Assembly (NCBI GenBank): GCA_944474755.1
Contig: OX104115.1
Location: 38,699,080 to 38,763,079 of the forward strand
Direction of reading: 5' to 3'
Length of the DNA stretch: 64,000 nt
From: Limnoperna fortunei
Lineage: Eukaryota > Mollusca > Bivalvia > Mytilida > Modiolidae
Shown here: one piece after another, positions 9,581-20,350 of the stretch
How positions within the stretch are numbered: the stretch's first letter is position 1
Layout: every line of letters starts with the position of its first letter
Notes under the pieces: generated by a model
Seen by the model: the letters and a program-made list of their open reading frames with translations, nothing else
What the model was told of the DNA's origin: nothing
Databases searched by the model: none
Translations under genes and position numbers: made by a program

Positions 9581-12500
9581 CGCATCCTTACCTTCTGTCA
9601 GGGTTATATTATAATACATGTACTTTATTTAAACTCCATTTTAAAAAATTTAAAAATAAAATATATATCTTTTGCACTTTAAAATTGTGTGTTTAATACA
9701 GTATAATACTTCCAAAATACAATGAATATGAAATATGAAACTGCTGTCTCTTGTTGTGGAATAATGATAGGTTGTGTATCGTTAGCTTCTTACATCACAT
9801 GCAGAAAGATCATCAGAGTTCCTAATCTTGTGGTATTTACTTTATCAGATGATATTACAGTATTTAAGATGAGTTTTTTTTCTTAGAATATTGCAATAAG
9901 CCACAGTGTGTCATTTGAAATGTATTACGAAGTATGAAACAAGTTAAAAAGAACTATATTCCGGAGACTGCGGCACTACATCACGCGCTAGAGGACATGC
10001 GATGCTTTGAACTGTACATATATACAGATAAACATAATACATCCTATACTGAACTTGCATTTTTTTCTTCAACATTCAAACCATAATATTTAATATCTGA
10101 TTGCTATAACCATGGTGCTTTTTATTGATTGATTAGTTTTTATTCAATTAAGGCCTTTTTAAGAAGTTGATATCCATAATTGTCAACTTTCTTGGGTTGT
10201 CTTTCCCCGAGTGTTGTCTCCTCGTTTCCGGTTCGGTTTCGAGGTTGTCAACCTCTGCAAGCAAATTTTCGGTCATCTCATTTATAAAAGCCACGTGATA
10301 TTATTTTGAGCCAATCAGTAAGTGTTTTTTTAAGTGAGGTTCAATAGTAATGTTTATTTCAAATTAACATGCTTTAGTTAGGTTCAATAATTGTGTTAAT
10401 TAGTCACGGCTAATTATCTAAGAATTTTATTTTATACCACCGTAGTATTTTTTAGAAATATTTAGAAATCTGCAATAAGTTTATTGATTGTTTGTGTTGA
10501 ACGTCCTGTGGGCTGTTTTCAGTTATATTTAGAACGAGACAGTTTAGCCAGCTGTATAGAATGCAATGCAGTGCGTCTATTCTTTTCTACTTCTACACAT
10601 TTTTTAGACCTAGCATACTTTAAACTGGCAACAAGAAAAGGTAGTCCCTGCCGCCAACTTAAGACTGGTAACCAGAACTGGAAACTCCTGACGTACGGTC
10701 CCAGTGAAGCGATGCATATAGAGAACATTTTTCTGCAATGATATAGCTAATAATAAACGCCACCAAATTCTAATTAATGTCGCTTAAGATGATTGTTTTG
10801 TATTTATATTTATATCGACAACGTCCGTTGATGTATTTGCTCGTTAAAGTATGAAAACAGAGTTAAGAACAATAACTCTAATCAACTATAAATGTAGCTA
10901 ATTTTTCATAGCCATATTTCCGCCTTTTATTATGTAAAGTATTGCAGTTCTACACCGTTGAATAAATATGTCTAGTTAACTATTGTTCGTTTTTTGCTCT
11001 TCAGATTTTAATTTTTGTCTTTTAATTATTTGTTGCTGTGTCATTCCAGTTGACGACTTACATTAATCATAGCAGATTGATGACATTGTTTGACCGTCGT
11101 GTTCTGCAAACATCGTTCAAGCTGTCACAAAAACAATATCGAATCATGTTTAATGTGCGTCTGATGCATTTATTTTCGCTTAGAGATGCTTTTGTTTAAT
11201 CTAGATGTGAAATTTAAAATCATTTTCATGTTCGAATACTTTTGCTATTAATATTCATTGCATGTATGTCAAATTTAATACCTGATATGGTATCGTAAAG
11301 TACATAACATGAGTAATCTATACCACAATTCCCTGAAAGGCGACACCTGTATGAAAAACGACAGCAGATTTAAGAGATAGCATGTCGATATGCAAATTTA
11401 CATTTTAATATTTAAAACTTAATGAGAAAATGACGAAGTAGATGGCATAGCAATAATTAAAGTTAATTAATTCTGCACTATTCGGTGATATAATATTGAT
11501 ACATATGAGACAATAATTTTCTGCAAGCAGTTAGCTTATTGTATGGGATCAGAAACTATATCGGTGGAACCTATAAAACAGACAAAAACAACAACAAGTT
11601 TAATTTTGTCTCAATTAATTTTGCAGATATTCAGTACTCTTGTAAATATGTCGGATACAATTCATGGTTCCGATTTTATTTTTACTATCCAATCAGAACG
11701 CTCAGTTATAATTAGCCGATGTGTAAACAAAGCTTCCGCCATCTTTGTCCCACAAGCAAACTATTTGTACAGTTGTGGGAACGGCATAATTTTTAATCGT
11801 TTTAAGAAAATGGTTCTTAGTTGTGAATAGGGTACATGTAATTATGATGAAAGGTACCCATATCGAATGCAAGGATACATATTTATACCATTTCTTAAGA
11901 TTAAAAGAGATTTAGAGAAATGTCTACGCTTGAAAACGTGTGCATGGAAGTGCCAATGATCAGCTCAATATTAAGAGAATAAATAAACGCAATGCAGCTG
12001 CAATCCTTGTAGAGATTTAAGCAACCCTACTATGTGAGAACAATGCCCGCTTAGTCTAAAAAAGAATAAATGATTACGTGATGGTGTGCACGTCTTCAAT
12101 TTCAAAATGGATTTTATTAAAATTTTAAGTCTGTTAGTGAATCTAACCTAACTCAATTATGATATACAAGAAATGGGACAGGAACGCTCTTTTTATGTAA
12201 TCCTGTGTAAAAACTATTGGATTTATATATAAGTATATAATGGACTTAATTAATTGTTAATGAACATTACTTATATAACGTGATTTATGTTCCTTTTTCG
12301 GCTATGAAATTTGCCGATTTTAAGCTCGGGCAGTACTTTAAACACACAGACAAAAAAATATTTCTTTAGTAAACATTCGGTCTTATTATTATATTGATAA
12401 ATCTTTATCCAATTAATTAGCAGTTATCTGACAGCGTATGTAAATACGCGTGCACACACACACGGCCAGTTAAGACAGATTACATTTATAAAATTTAACC

Positions 12501-12830
12501 GCAATTTCGGAATAAAAAAACATACCCAGCTTTACATGTGAAATAGGATTCAGAAAGTTTCGGTTCAGGTCCAATTTCAATACGAAGACTGTGAGGCGAT
12601 TAACCTTTCCTCATAGATTGCCAGCATCTTGCATCAACTGACAACGGCAACGCGGACGGTACAATTTATTTCAGATATTCTGTTATCGTGAATATAACCC
12701 TGGGTGAAATAATTCAACCCTTTTTCTTAAACCTTTTTGGATAAGAAATTACTTTCTGGTAGGTACGAAATATCTTTATTTTCCGGAATTTTGTCAAGAC
12801 AATCGGTAGTAATATTGGCATCACGATGAT
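9581..12830. other. Unannotated AT-rich DNA
   Basis: I recognise no element or gene. ORFs at 10,484-10,741 and 11,543-11,830 have no motif. A YY1-like 'ccgccatctttgt' occurs near 11,737. Confidence 0.45.
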
Positions 12831-12895
12831 GCTGAGCCGCCATTTTGAAAGAAGCTTGTGACGCATAGAAACAATAACCAAGGAGGCGGGGCTTA
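12831..12895. promoter_or_regulatory. Candidate promoter motif cluster (YY1-like and GC box)
   Basis: 'gccgccattttgaaa' (about 12,836) fits the reverse of the YY1 core AANATGGCGGC. It is followed by 'tgtgacgcat' and by the GC-box-like 'ggaggcggggctta' (about 12,881). These stand out in an AT-rich setting. No exon was found on either side, so a transcript start is only a possibility. Confidence 0.25.
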
Positions 12896-13104
12896 TCTTC
12901 TTATCTCGGAACCATGAATTAGTATTTTTAACGCCCTTCTGATTTCACAGAAAAAAAGAACACGTACAACAAATAAATGCCCACAAGTAATCAGACTCTC
13001 ATTAGACATTTTTAAAGTGTATACATCACGAACGAAAAAGGACTAAGTAAGATCGTAACAGTTGTTGCTGTGAAGAAGAACTGAGATGCCAAAGAAAGTG
13101 CAGT

Positions 13105-13325
13105 CTCTAGGTTGTTACATGTAAACCAACTTTTATGGGTTTTATTGGGTTCGGGTTACTAACTTTCTGTTGTTGTGTCTTTGGTTCTTGTTTGGCGTTG
13201 TATATGTTGGTCTACAGCCGGATTTGTAATTGCCCCTTGACTTTCGGCTCTTAATCGGTCGGTTTCTTTGCTATGGGGTTTTTCTTGATTCTGTATCATA
13301 AACGGTCAATATTGTATTGTATTGT
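13105..13325 (+). mobile_element. 3'-terminal remnant of a reverse transcriptase element
   Basis: The block contains 'gggttactaactttctg', 'tgtctttggttcttgtttgg' and 'cgttgtatatgttggtctac', then a 'cggtcggtttctttgct' stretch. It corresponds to 30,961-31,130 downstream of a decayed reverse transcriptase, and to the minus-strand remnants at 4.4 and 52.9 kb. No reverse transcriptase codons are visible upstream. Confidence 0.6.
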
Positions 13326-13827
13326 GAACTCCGTACAACATTTTAACAGATATCTTAAACAAGTTCAAGGTATCTGTAGGAGGATATTCTCACCTTTGCC
13401 AACAAAATAAAAATTATATTAATAAGTACACAAAGAACATATATTATTTCCTCAAAAGTTGTATAACGAACATGATCGAATTTCAGCTACTGTACCGTCT
13501 TTGCAGAAGTTAAACGTCATCTAGCAAATAAATGGCTACAGTAGCTATCTGTGTTTACATTGTAGGCAACTATAGCTGGATCAAAATTCATATCATAGCT
13601 AGCTATGGGTTGACACTTTACAGTTTTACATTTTTAACTTACAAGCTTTGGCCAGCTTGTTACTGTTCATTTAGGAGAAAGCAAGTTATCGAAAAATAAG
13701 TCAGATCGGCGGAAATGAAACGAAACCAATGGTTAGGAAATAATAAGTCGGTTTCGCGGAAATATACTAGTAATCAACCAGTGGGTGGAAAATAATACTT
13801 GTAATCTCTGTTCGGCAAAAATGAAAT

Positions 13828-14165
13828 GATTGATTGATTGGATGTTTGCTTTACGTCCAGCGAGGAGTAGTTCAGCTATATTCAGGACGGGAACAAGTTA
13901 ACATAAAATAATTCAATTCGGGAAAGATGTCCCAAAGGAAAAAAACTTTTGAATGCTACTAACAAAGTATTATGAGGTAGAAAATTTAGCCTTTGTAGCG
14001 GCTACAACGAGCCTACTCTTATTGATATCTACAAACGAGGTATTTAGCGTGCAAGGAGCGTGACACTCTCCAAACACGTTACCCACTGTGGAAAGTCTTT
14101 ACGTATTATGGCTTGATAACTCCCAACTAGCCCTCACAGATTAGTCACAGAAAATGGAATAAACT
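13828..14165 (-). repeat. SINE-like dispersed repeat (family X)
   Basis: It begins with (tgat)n and the complement of the tail ('ggatgtttgctttacgtcca', 'gcgag', 'ttcagctatattcagg'). It then shares 'acaagttaac', 'ttgtagcggctacaacgag', 'gtgcaaggagcgtg' and 'ctccaaacacgttacccac' with 25,203-25,580. The word TTGTAGCGGCTACAA is itself nearly palindromic in both copies. Confidence 0.75.
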
Positions 14166-14620
14166 GATGATTAAAAAATAATAAGTCAATTCGGGGCAAA
14201 CAAACCGAACTAAGTGTTAAAACTAATTATTATGGGTAAATTTGGAGTAAATGGAATAATCCAATAGTTCCAATAATATAAGTCAATTGGCCGTAAATGT
14301 AATGAAAAAATATACAAAATGGTATAGACAATATGGCCTTTCCATAGTTTTGTGGGCAACCCATATTCAGACAAAGTATCCTAATCTGCTACATTGTACA
14401 GTAGCATCTCTATGAGTTTAATCCTTAAAAGCGAGATATGTAATTTATTTCTGCTGTATGTGGTCTGTTTTTATTCTTCAAAACATATCTAAAATCAAAC
14501 CGATTTTTTAATCAATTATGGACTGTTTAAGAGGTCCATATAAACCTATCGACTGATTTAAAAACCAAGATTGTTTAATGACATATGAAATGATATATGA
14601 AAATGCAAATTCTTATATAT
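14166..14620. other. Unannotated AT-rich DNA
   Basis: Nothing recognised. Confidence 0.5.
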
Positions 14621-14621
14621 A

Positions 14622-14880
14622 GGGGCCTCGTTGTAAGGTAGTTAGTCTACTATTGATCACGTGGTTTGTCAACACTGAGATTGAGGGTTCGATTCTCACT
14701 GCGGGCAGAGTGTGCTCCACTCCAATCTTATAATTGACAAGGATTGCCAGTTTTCCTACCGCATGTAGGGGGTTTTCTCTGGGTACTCCGGCTTCCTCCC
14801 ATATAAAAACTGGACGCCTTGATATAGCTGAAAAATTGCTGAAAGTGGCGTTAAACACCATTCAAACAAACAAACAAAAG
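14622..14880 (+). mobile_element. Full-length tRNA-derived SINE
   Basis: This is the best copy in the window. The head carries 'ggtagttagtctac' (A-box region) and 'gagggttcgattctcactgc' (a canonical B box). The body is 'ctccaatcttataattgaca', 'ggattgccagttttcctacc' and 'gggttttctctgggtactcc'. The tail is 'aactggacgccttgatatag', 'ctgaaaaattgctgaaagtg', 'gcgttaaacaccattc', ending in (aaac)n. This architecture matches mollusc tRNA-SINE families; I cannot assign a named family from memory with confidence. Confidence 0.92.
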
Positions 14881-15142
14881 CAAATATTTATATATTTTCC
14901 GTCTTTACACCCGCTATATTGTTAATATCGATTGTATAGAACGAATATAAAGATTTAGAAATGTAGCCTCAATATACGTAAAAGTAGATACAAAGAGATC
15001 AAAATAGCATCTTGGCGTTTGGTTATGAAAATGCATAAAATATACTGTAAATCACGTGATTAGCCTAGCCAATTAGAATTATAATACAACACACTGTCAT
15101 TTGTAATTTCAATTAATTATTACGGTATTATTCTTCGAAATC

Positions 15143-15345
15143 TACAAAAGGTCGTTTGAAGGAGCATGGCACTCTCCAAACATGTCACCCACTACTACCG
15201 CGACCAGGCTTTCCGTAAAATGACTTGACAACCCCCAACGAAAGGGTCTTCTCTATCCGCCACCCGGGTACCTCTGTGTAGGTCGACACTGGGAATCCTT
15301 CTAGTATGGTCCCAGTTTCCTGTAACGATATAAAACAGGTAAATA
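15143..15345 (-). repeat. Family X fragment
   Basis: It shares 'gcactctccaaacatgtcac', 'gaccaggctttccgta', 'ttgacaaccccc', 'ctatccgccacccggg' and 'aggtcgacactgggaa' with the 25.2-kb copy. The tail end is missing. Confidence 0.75.
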
Positions 15346-16120
15346 CACCAAGTGACTGCATATGGTTTTACTCGGGTGATAGACATAATCGACAATCTAA
15401 GTTATTAGCAAGCACAATTTGAAAATCTATTTTAATATACATTGTTTATGTTGAAACATCAAACTCAGTAGAGTAAAAAGTTTAAGCATCCTGACTGATT
15501 AAAACAGTAAATGTTTTTGCTAGCTGTTCCTTGTCAAGTTTAAATCATATCGCAGCCATCGGCCTATTTATTATTTAATAGATTTTCTTATTATGTATCA
15601 CATTACGTGTTGAGCTGTCAAGCAGTAATCCGATTAGTTCTTTGTTGTTATTGGTTTTTATGTATCTTAAATTTTAATTCTTGACTAATTAATAAACTGC
15701 TTCGTAGAGTGGAAGGATTTACATTTACACTTTAAGATTTTTTCATTTAAGTAAATTCAATTTGGCCACGAAAATGAGATTATATAGTTCATTCAATGAG
15801 ATTCACCATGGTGTCAATAAATGGAGACGAAAACTATAAAAAGAGGCCATAATTAATTTGTATCAATGAAAGGTCGTGGCGTATGTACATTAAATGATAA
15901 TGTTAACTTCTACAGAAAATATAAAATAATGTGGTATGAACCTTTAGCTTGAAACGAGCCAAAGTAAGGACCTGACATGAAAACATTGTTAAAATGTGGA
16001 TGAATTGATAGAAATATACACTCCCGAAGCCGGACCTTACATTATAGTGTCGCATTTAGATTAACGTTGGACATGGCTTTAACGCAACAGTATCAAATTA
16101 TTATTAAACGATCTGTTGTC
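15346..16120. other. Unannotated AT-rich DNA
   Basis: Nothing recognised. Confidence 0.5.
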
Positions 16121-16140
16121 GGGGGGGGGGGGGGAGGGGG
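16121..16140. repeat. Homopolymer G run
   Basis: Fourteen G, one A, then five G, followed by 'tggttaggg'. It could form G-quadruplex DNA. Its length is likely to vary or be mis-called. Confidence 0.9.
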
Positions 16141-16525
16141 TGGTTAGGGTGTCATTTACACCATTTGGTGACGCTCATCCTGTGCTTAGTTAACAAATGT
16201 TGAATCGAACCATCACAGTCTTTTAGATTGTGAATTTGGTGTTACATATATATTTTTTGTTAACAGAAATTATGCTTTGCAATTACATGAACTATGTAAC
16301 CGGAATTAATTGAGATGTTGATTGAAAGCATGACGTTTACACAATCGCCTACATTAAATAAAGGGGAGATAATCTTCTTTGTTTCTTATTTTCTGCCTAA
16401 TAACGATGACCATATCGATAATATATATTTACTGTGAACTGTATACCATTGACATATTTCAGACACACGAAACATCTCTAGGTTTTAAAATATGCCTTGT
16501 GCGTTTCTATAATACCCTGTCTGCA

Positions 16526-16861
16526 TCAAGATAGTTCTAGCAAGCGAGCCAATGTATCGTGGAGAAATCCGGATAGAATTGATTCGACATGTTGGTATGA
16601 CAGGAAATTATATAACAATTTGATTAAAACATTGATGTGATGTTCCAACTTAGATAAGCAATCTTCGTTATGGTGACACAATAAAACAACGGGATTTATT
16701 GTCGATAAATTTAGTTTTAAATAGTAAAATCGTTTAAAGAATATACACAAATAATCAGAAAAGGTCTTAAAAAGAAATGTTTGAAATGCCTGAATTGTTT
16801 GAACTAGATAACAAAAAGCACCGCAACAGATGTTGAAATCTAATGTTTCAAGGCACACTGC
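16526..16861 (-). CDS. Candidate terminal coding exon, function unknown
   Basis: A minus-strand frame of about 110 codons follows a good acceptor-like tract ((tg)n then 'ttgcag' at about 16,862) and ends at TGA (16,526). The peptide is leucine-rich and probably helical, with NPVVLLCHHNEDCLSKLEHH and LARLLELS at the end. Codon usage looks balanced, not simple AT drift. No upstream exon could be tied to it in 16.9-22 kb, and no family was recognised. A chance ORF remains quite possible. Confidence 0.25.
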   Translation of the reverse strand, partial: AVCLETLDFNICCGAFCYLVQTIQAFQTFLFKTFSDYLCIFFKRFYYLKLNLSTINPVVLLCHHNEDCLSKLEHHINVLIKLLYNFLSYQHVESILSGFLHDTLARLLELS

Positions 16862-16879
16862 AACACACACACACAAACA

Positions 16880-19090
16880 AGTGACAGTCAGAACAACAAA
16901 AGCACAAGTCCCAAAACTTCTGTAGACAAACCGAAGATATATCTAACATGCAAGTGTATTTAATTCACCACATTACACTATCGTGTTTTAAACCAAGATA
17001 GACTACAAATCAACTAATGTGTACTTGTAACGTGAAATGCTGCCAATGCTGGACCAAGTTTTCCGTAAGGTCATCATCGTGTAATTTCAGGTTGGTCCGT
17101 CATAAAGTGAAGTCATTAGTGAATGCAATATCCAAAAGATTTAAATCCTTTAAGTAGAGGTTTCACCAGAGTGTAATTGTCAGATGGTCCTAGAAGGGGA
17201 AAGCCACGAGTAAACACATCAGCGCAAGATCGCTTCATCCCGGTTGTTCAACTGCGAAATCGTACTGCGACGGCGACAACCTCTTTAATAAAAATAAAAT
17301 ATCAGTCTAGATAATCCGCCATTACTTACGACAATTTAGAATTCGTCAATGCAGACCCTCTTTTGCCACAGGTTTTACCCAGAATCGTGTGTTCGATTTT
17401 GTATCACATTAAGTGGTTGGATATTAAGAAACTGGCGTTAAACATGGTTTCTACAAGGAATCCGTGTGTTACGGCATAAAGCTGTGTGGGTTTGTCGAGC
17501 CGGTTTACAGGTAAATGACAGATACGGTGGCTGAGGCGTCATGATATATTTTTTGATCGCAGTACAAATTTGGTTAACATCCAATGACAGTTTGACAGCA
17601 GAACCTTATAGAGACAATGTCCTAAACCACACTTACTGCCTGATTACAAATGACAGCGAAGTTATTTCAACATTATTCACTGTTATTTTGCTCTAATAAA
17701 TACACAACTTGTAACCAAAGTTTTCCTTGCAAGCAGCAATGTCGTTTGTATACCGTATCCCTTGAATTAGCCAGATTTGATTTGTTCTAGTCTCGATATC
17801 ATGAAGCAATTCTGTAATACATGTAATACATTTTCTAAAGAATGGAAATTAATACTTTTAATATTTTTTGTGATGAAATGCACAATTTTTACAAACAAAT
17901 AAATGGCAAAAGAGTCAATGTTCTGAATGAATGTGCTCTATACTAATTTTAAGAAAACAACCACTAATAAACACTCACAAATTAAGCAAATGTTAATATT
18001 TTCTAAGTTTTCAGTGCGTTAATGACGTCATAATATCATGCATGTTGTCGTCAGCATGCGAAATTGGCGAAATAAAGTTGGGTTATCTTATGACTAAATT
18101 ACATCAAACTCATTGACAATTTTGCGCAAATATGTGGCCGATTTCAAGCCTTCCCAAACACTCCTTTATGTTCAATTACTTTCTCAGAAATGAATTTTCA
18201 TCAAACATTGTAACTCACATAACTGTACACATTATGACAAAAATTGGATTAATTCACCCGATATAAGCAAGCTGGCTTTCAGTGAGTCCGGGGACACATT
18301 TTTTAGTTCAGAAGATTTTGTTGGTTCTCAAATTACATGATATTAAACAATATTTTTTGTCATAGCAACTTTCACAACATAGCTATCTACAGATGAAATA
18401 TTTTATTTGAAGCATTATCCATATTGCCTATACTATGGTTTTGATCACTCATCTCTGATTGATAAAAAACACTGCAATGTTGTTAGATTTCCCACACAGA
18501 CGTGACAGAAAAAGGGGTGTAGAGAAGAGATCTAATTTCAATTAGGTTGGTTTTTCAAAGAACAAATCCCATCCAAATTCATGATCACGATGTTGGTAAG
18601 GCATTGACATTTGTTCTAAGCTGGGTCAATCTTACAGTCTCGTCGATATGACACAAGTGTCATGAAATTTTATAGACTTTGAACAGGATTTTATTTTCTA
18701 ACTAGATATTCAAAATTCATTAATCCTAAATAGGCATACATTTTTTGGCCTTGAGACATTTCTTTTTGTACTGACATTAAGTCAAATTTGAGATGAAAGT
18801 CCAAACAAAAGATGTAGGGCAAGCCGAGTCTGTAGTTTCTTTTATCTCAAGTTCTAGTGGATAATTGAAGGAACCTTTCAGCAAGTTTAGAATTGTCAAC
18901 AGAAAGCTTTAAGGACATCATCTTAAGACCTTGCTTCAACAAGATTGTAAAAAACCTGTCTGGTAGGACTACACATTAAGCAATCCACTCAGATGTTACC
19001 CATTGGTGTGCAAACTTGTTTACAAATTTTATTTTTGTTGACCACTTGTACACTTGTGCTTTCAAAGACAAAACTCCATTAAAAATTGAT
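16880..19090. other. Unannotated DNA
   Basis: No gene recognised. One palindromic CRE-like TGACGTCA lies near 18,024. About 17,170-17,290 is less AT-rich than its surroundings but has interrupted frames. Confidence 0.4.
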
Positions 19091-19097
19091 CACTTGC

Positions 19098-19770
19098 ATT
19101 ACCATAGCAACCGTGAAATAAATTGTAAACAGGGTATTTGTTATTTCTTTTATGCCTTTTAGAGGATGAATTCCAACAAAAGACATTAAAATGTAAACAA
19201 AAACATTAATATATTTTTTATTTTAACTACAAAAAGACAAAACATACCCAAAATAAATGATAAAAGGTAGAACCTTTGTTACCATGGAAACCTCCTTAGC
19301 AACGAAGATCCACATAGTTTTTTTCTTTAAATGATTTGCTACTACCTAGTAGTTATTACATATGTTTGAATCTTATTTCTACCTACGCGCATAATTTGCT
19401 ATAAGCCTTTAAAAAAGTCCTAAAAACCAGGATTGCAATATTTGGAATTATACCCCTTTTATATTTTCCCATCAGCCAGTCAAATGTCATCATTCAAAAT
19501 CAAATTTTTGCACTTATGTTTTCACACTAATACAATGTAGCCATGAAAATATAATCGTAGGCCATAAGCATGTACATTTTGCATCAGCTCAGTTTGAAAA
19601 ATAGTGATTTTTAGCACATTGACAGCCCTATTTTGGTGCAAATCCATGGCAACCGGTTTCTATGGCAACCATAACACCAAAACAATTTTTATGCCCTTTT
19701 GTGTTCATAAGTCCTTGGTCTCATCATTTGGACCAAGTTTCAGAAAAATCTGTTACCATGGGTGCCACAC
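19098..19770. promoter_or_regulatory. Cluster of RFX X-box-like sites
   Basis: A perfect match to GTTNCCATGGNAAC occurs at 19,278-19,291 (GTTACCATGGAAAC). A one-mismatch site lies at 19,656-19,669 (GTTTCTATGGCAAC). Weaker forms occur at 19,098-19,111 (ATTACCATAGCAAC), around 19,643 (TCCATGGCAACC) and at 19,752 (GTTACCATGG). X-boxes bind RFX factors, known for ciliary gene control. The cluster may equally belong to an unrecognised repeat. Confidence 0.4.
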
Positions 19771-20327
19771 CCTCTATGTAAAATTACAAGTGCTTACAGA
19801 GAATGCCAATTAAGAAAAACTAAGCTAGCATGCGTTCTCTCTACTATTGTTTCTGCTCATTTTGGTTTTAATCGTTATTGTTTCGTAATTCGTTTATGAC
19901 GTCGTCATCGTTAAAATTCCGCGAAATTTCCATTTCAGTTACCGTACGCTTTATGATCAACTAAAATATTATTCATTTAATTAAAAAAAAAGCAATACAA
20001 CCTTTTAGAATCTGGGAAAAAACAAAATTAATCACTTTGCAATAGCAAACATACAAAGAAAATGAACTATTGTACTTTCGTGATTGTATTAAGCACTACA
20101 AATCTAGAGAAGATATTGCAGTTGATACAAAGAAAACGCGCCCTTTCCTTCCGACCAATTCTGGACTATACACATTTTTACAAATAGTTTTTCCATTGAT
20201 TCTGAGACGATATTATTTTATATCTTCAATTGGAGAGTAAGTTATCCGCTCTCTTTTGTGAAAATATAGTTTTATTCTCATAGGTTAATTTTTTTTGCTA
20301 TATGAGATTACGTGTATACAAATCCAT

Positions 20328-20350
20328 AGCAAAAATGGCGGGAACGTATA
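20328..20350. promoter_or_regulatory. YY1/E2F-like motif in AT-rich DNA
   Basis: 'aaaaatggcgggaacg' resembles YY1 (AANATGGCGG) overlapping an E2F-like GGCGGGAA. CRE-like TGACGTCA lies about 190 bp downstream (20,523). No exon was found. Confidence 0.2.

Noticed and set aside
14622..14700. Possible genuine tRNA gene
   Set aside because: Only the A/B-box region is tRNA-like. No acceptor stem can be closed, and the SINE body follows directly.
14613..14925. ORFs on both strands at the 14.6-kb SINE
   Set aside because: They are translations of a SINE; the same sequence in other copies is not open.
16121..16140. Telomere-like or functional quadruplex array
   Set aside because: It is a simple G run without TTAGGG periodicity.
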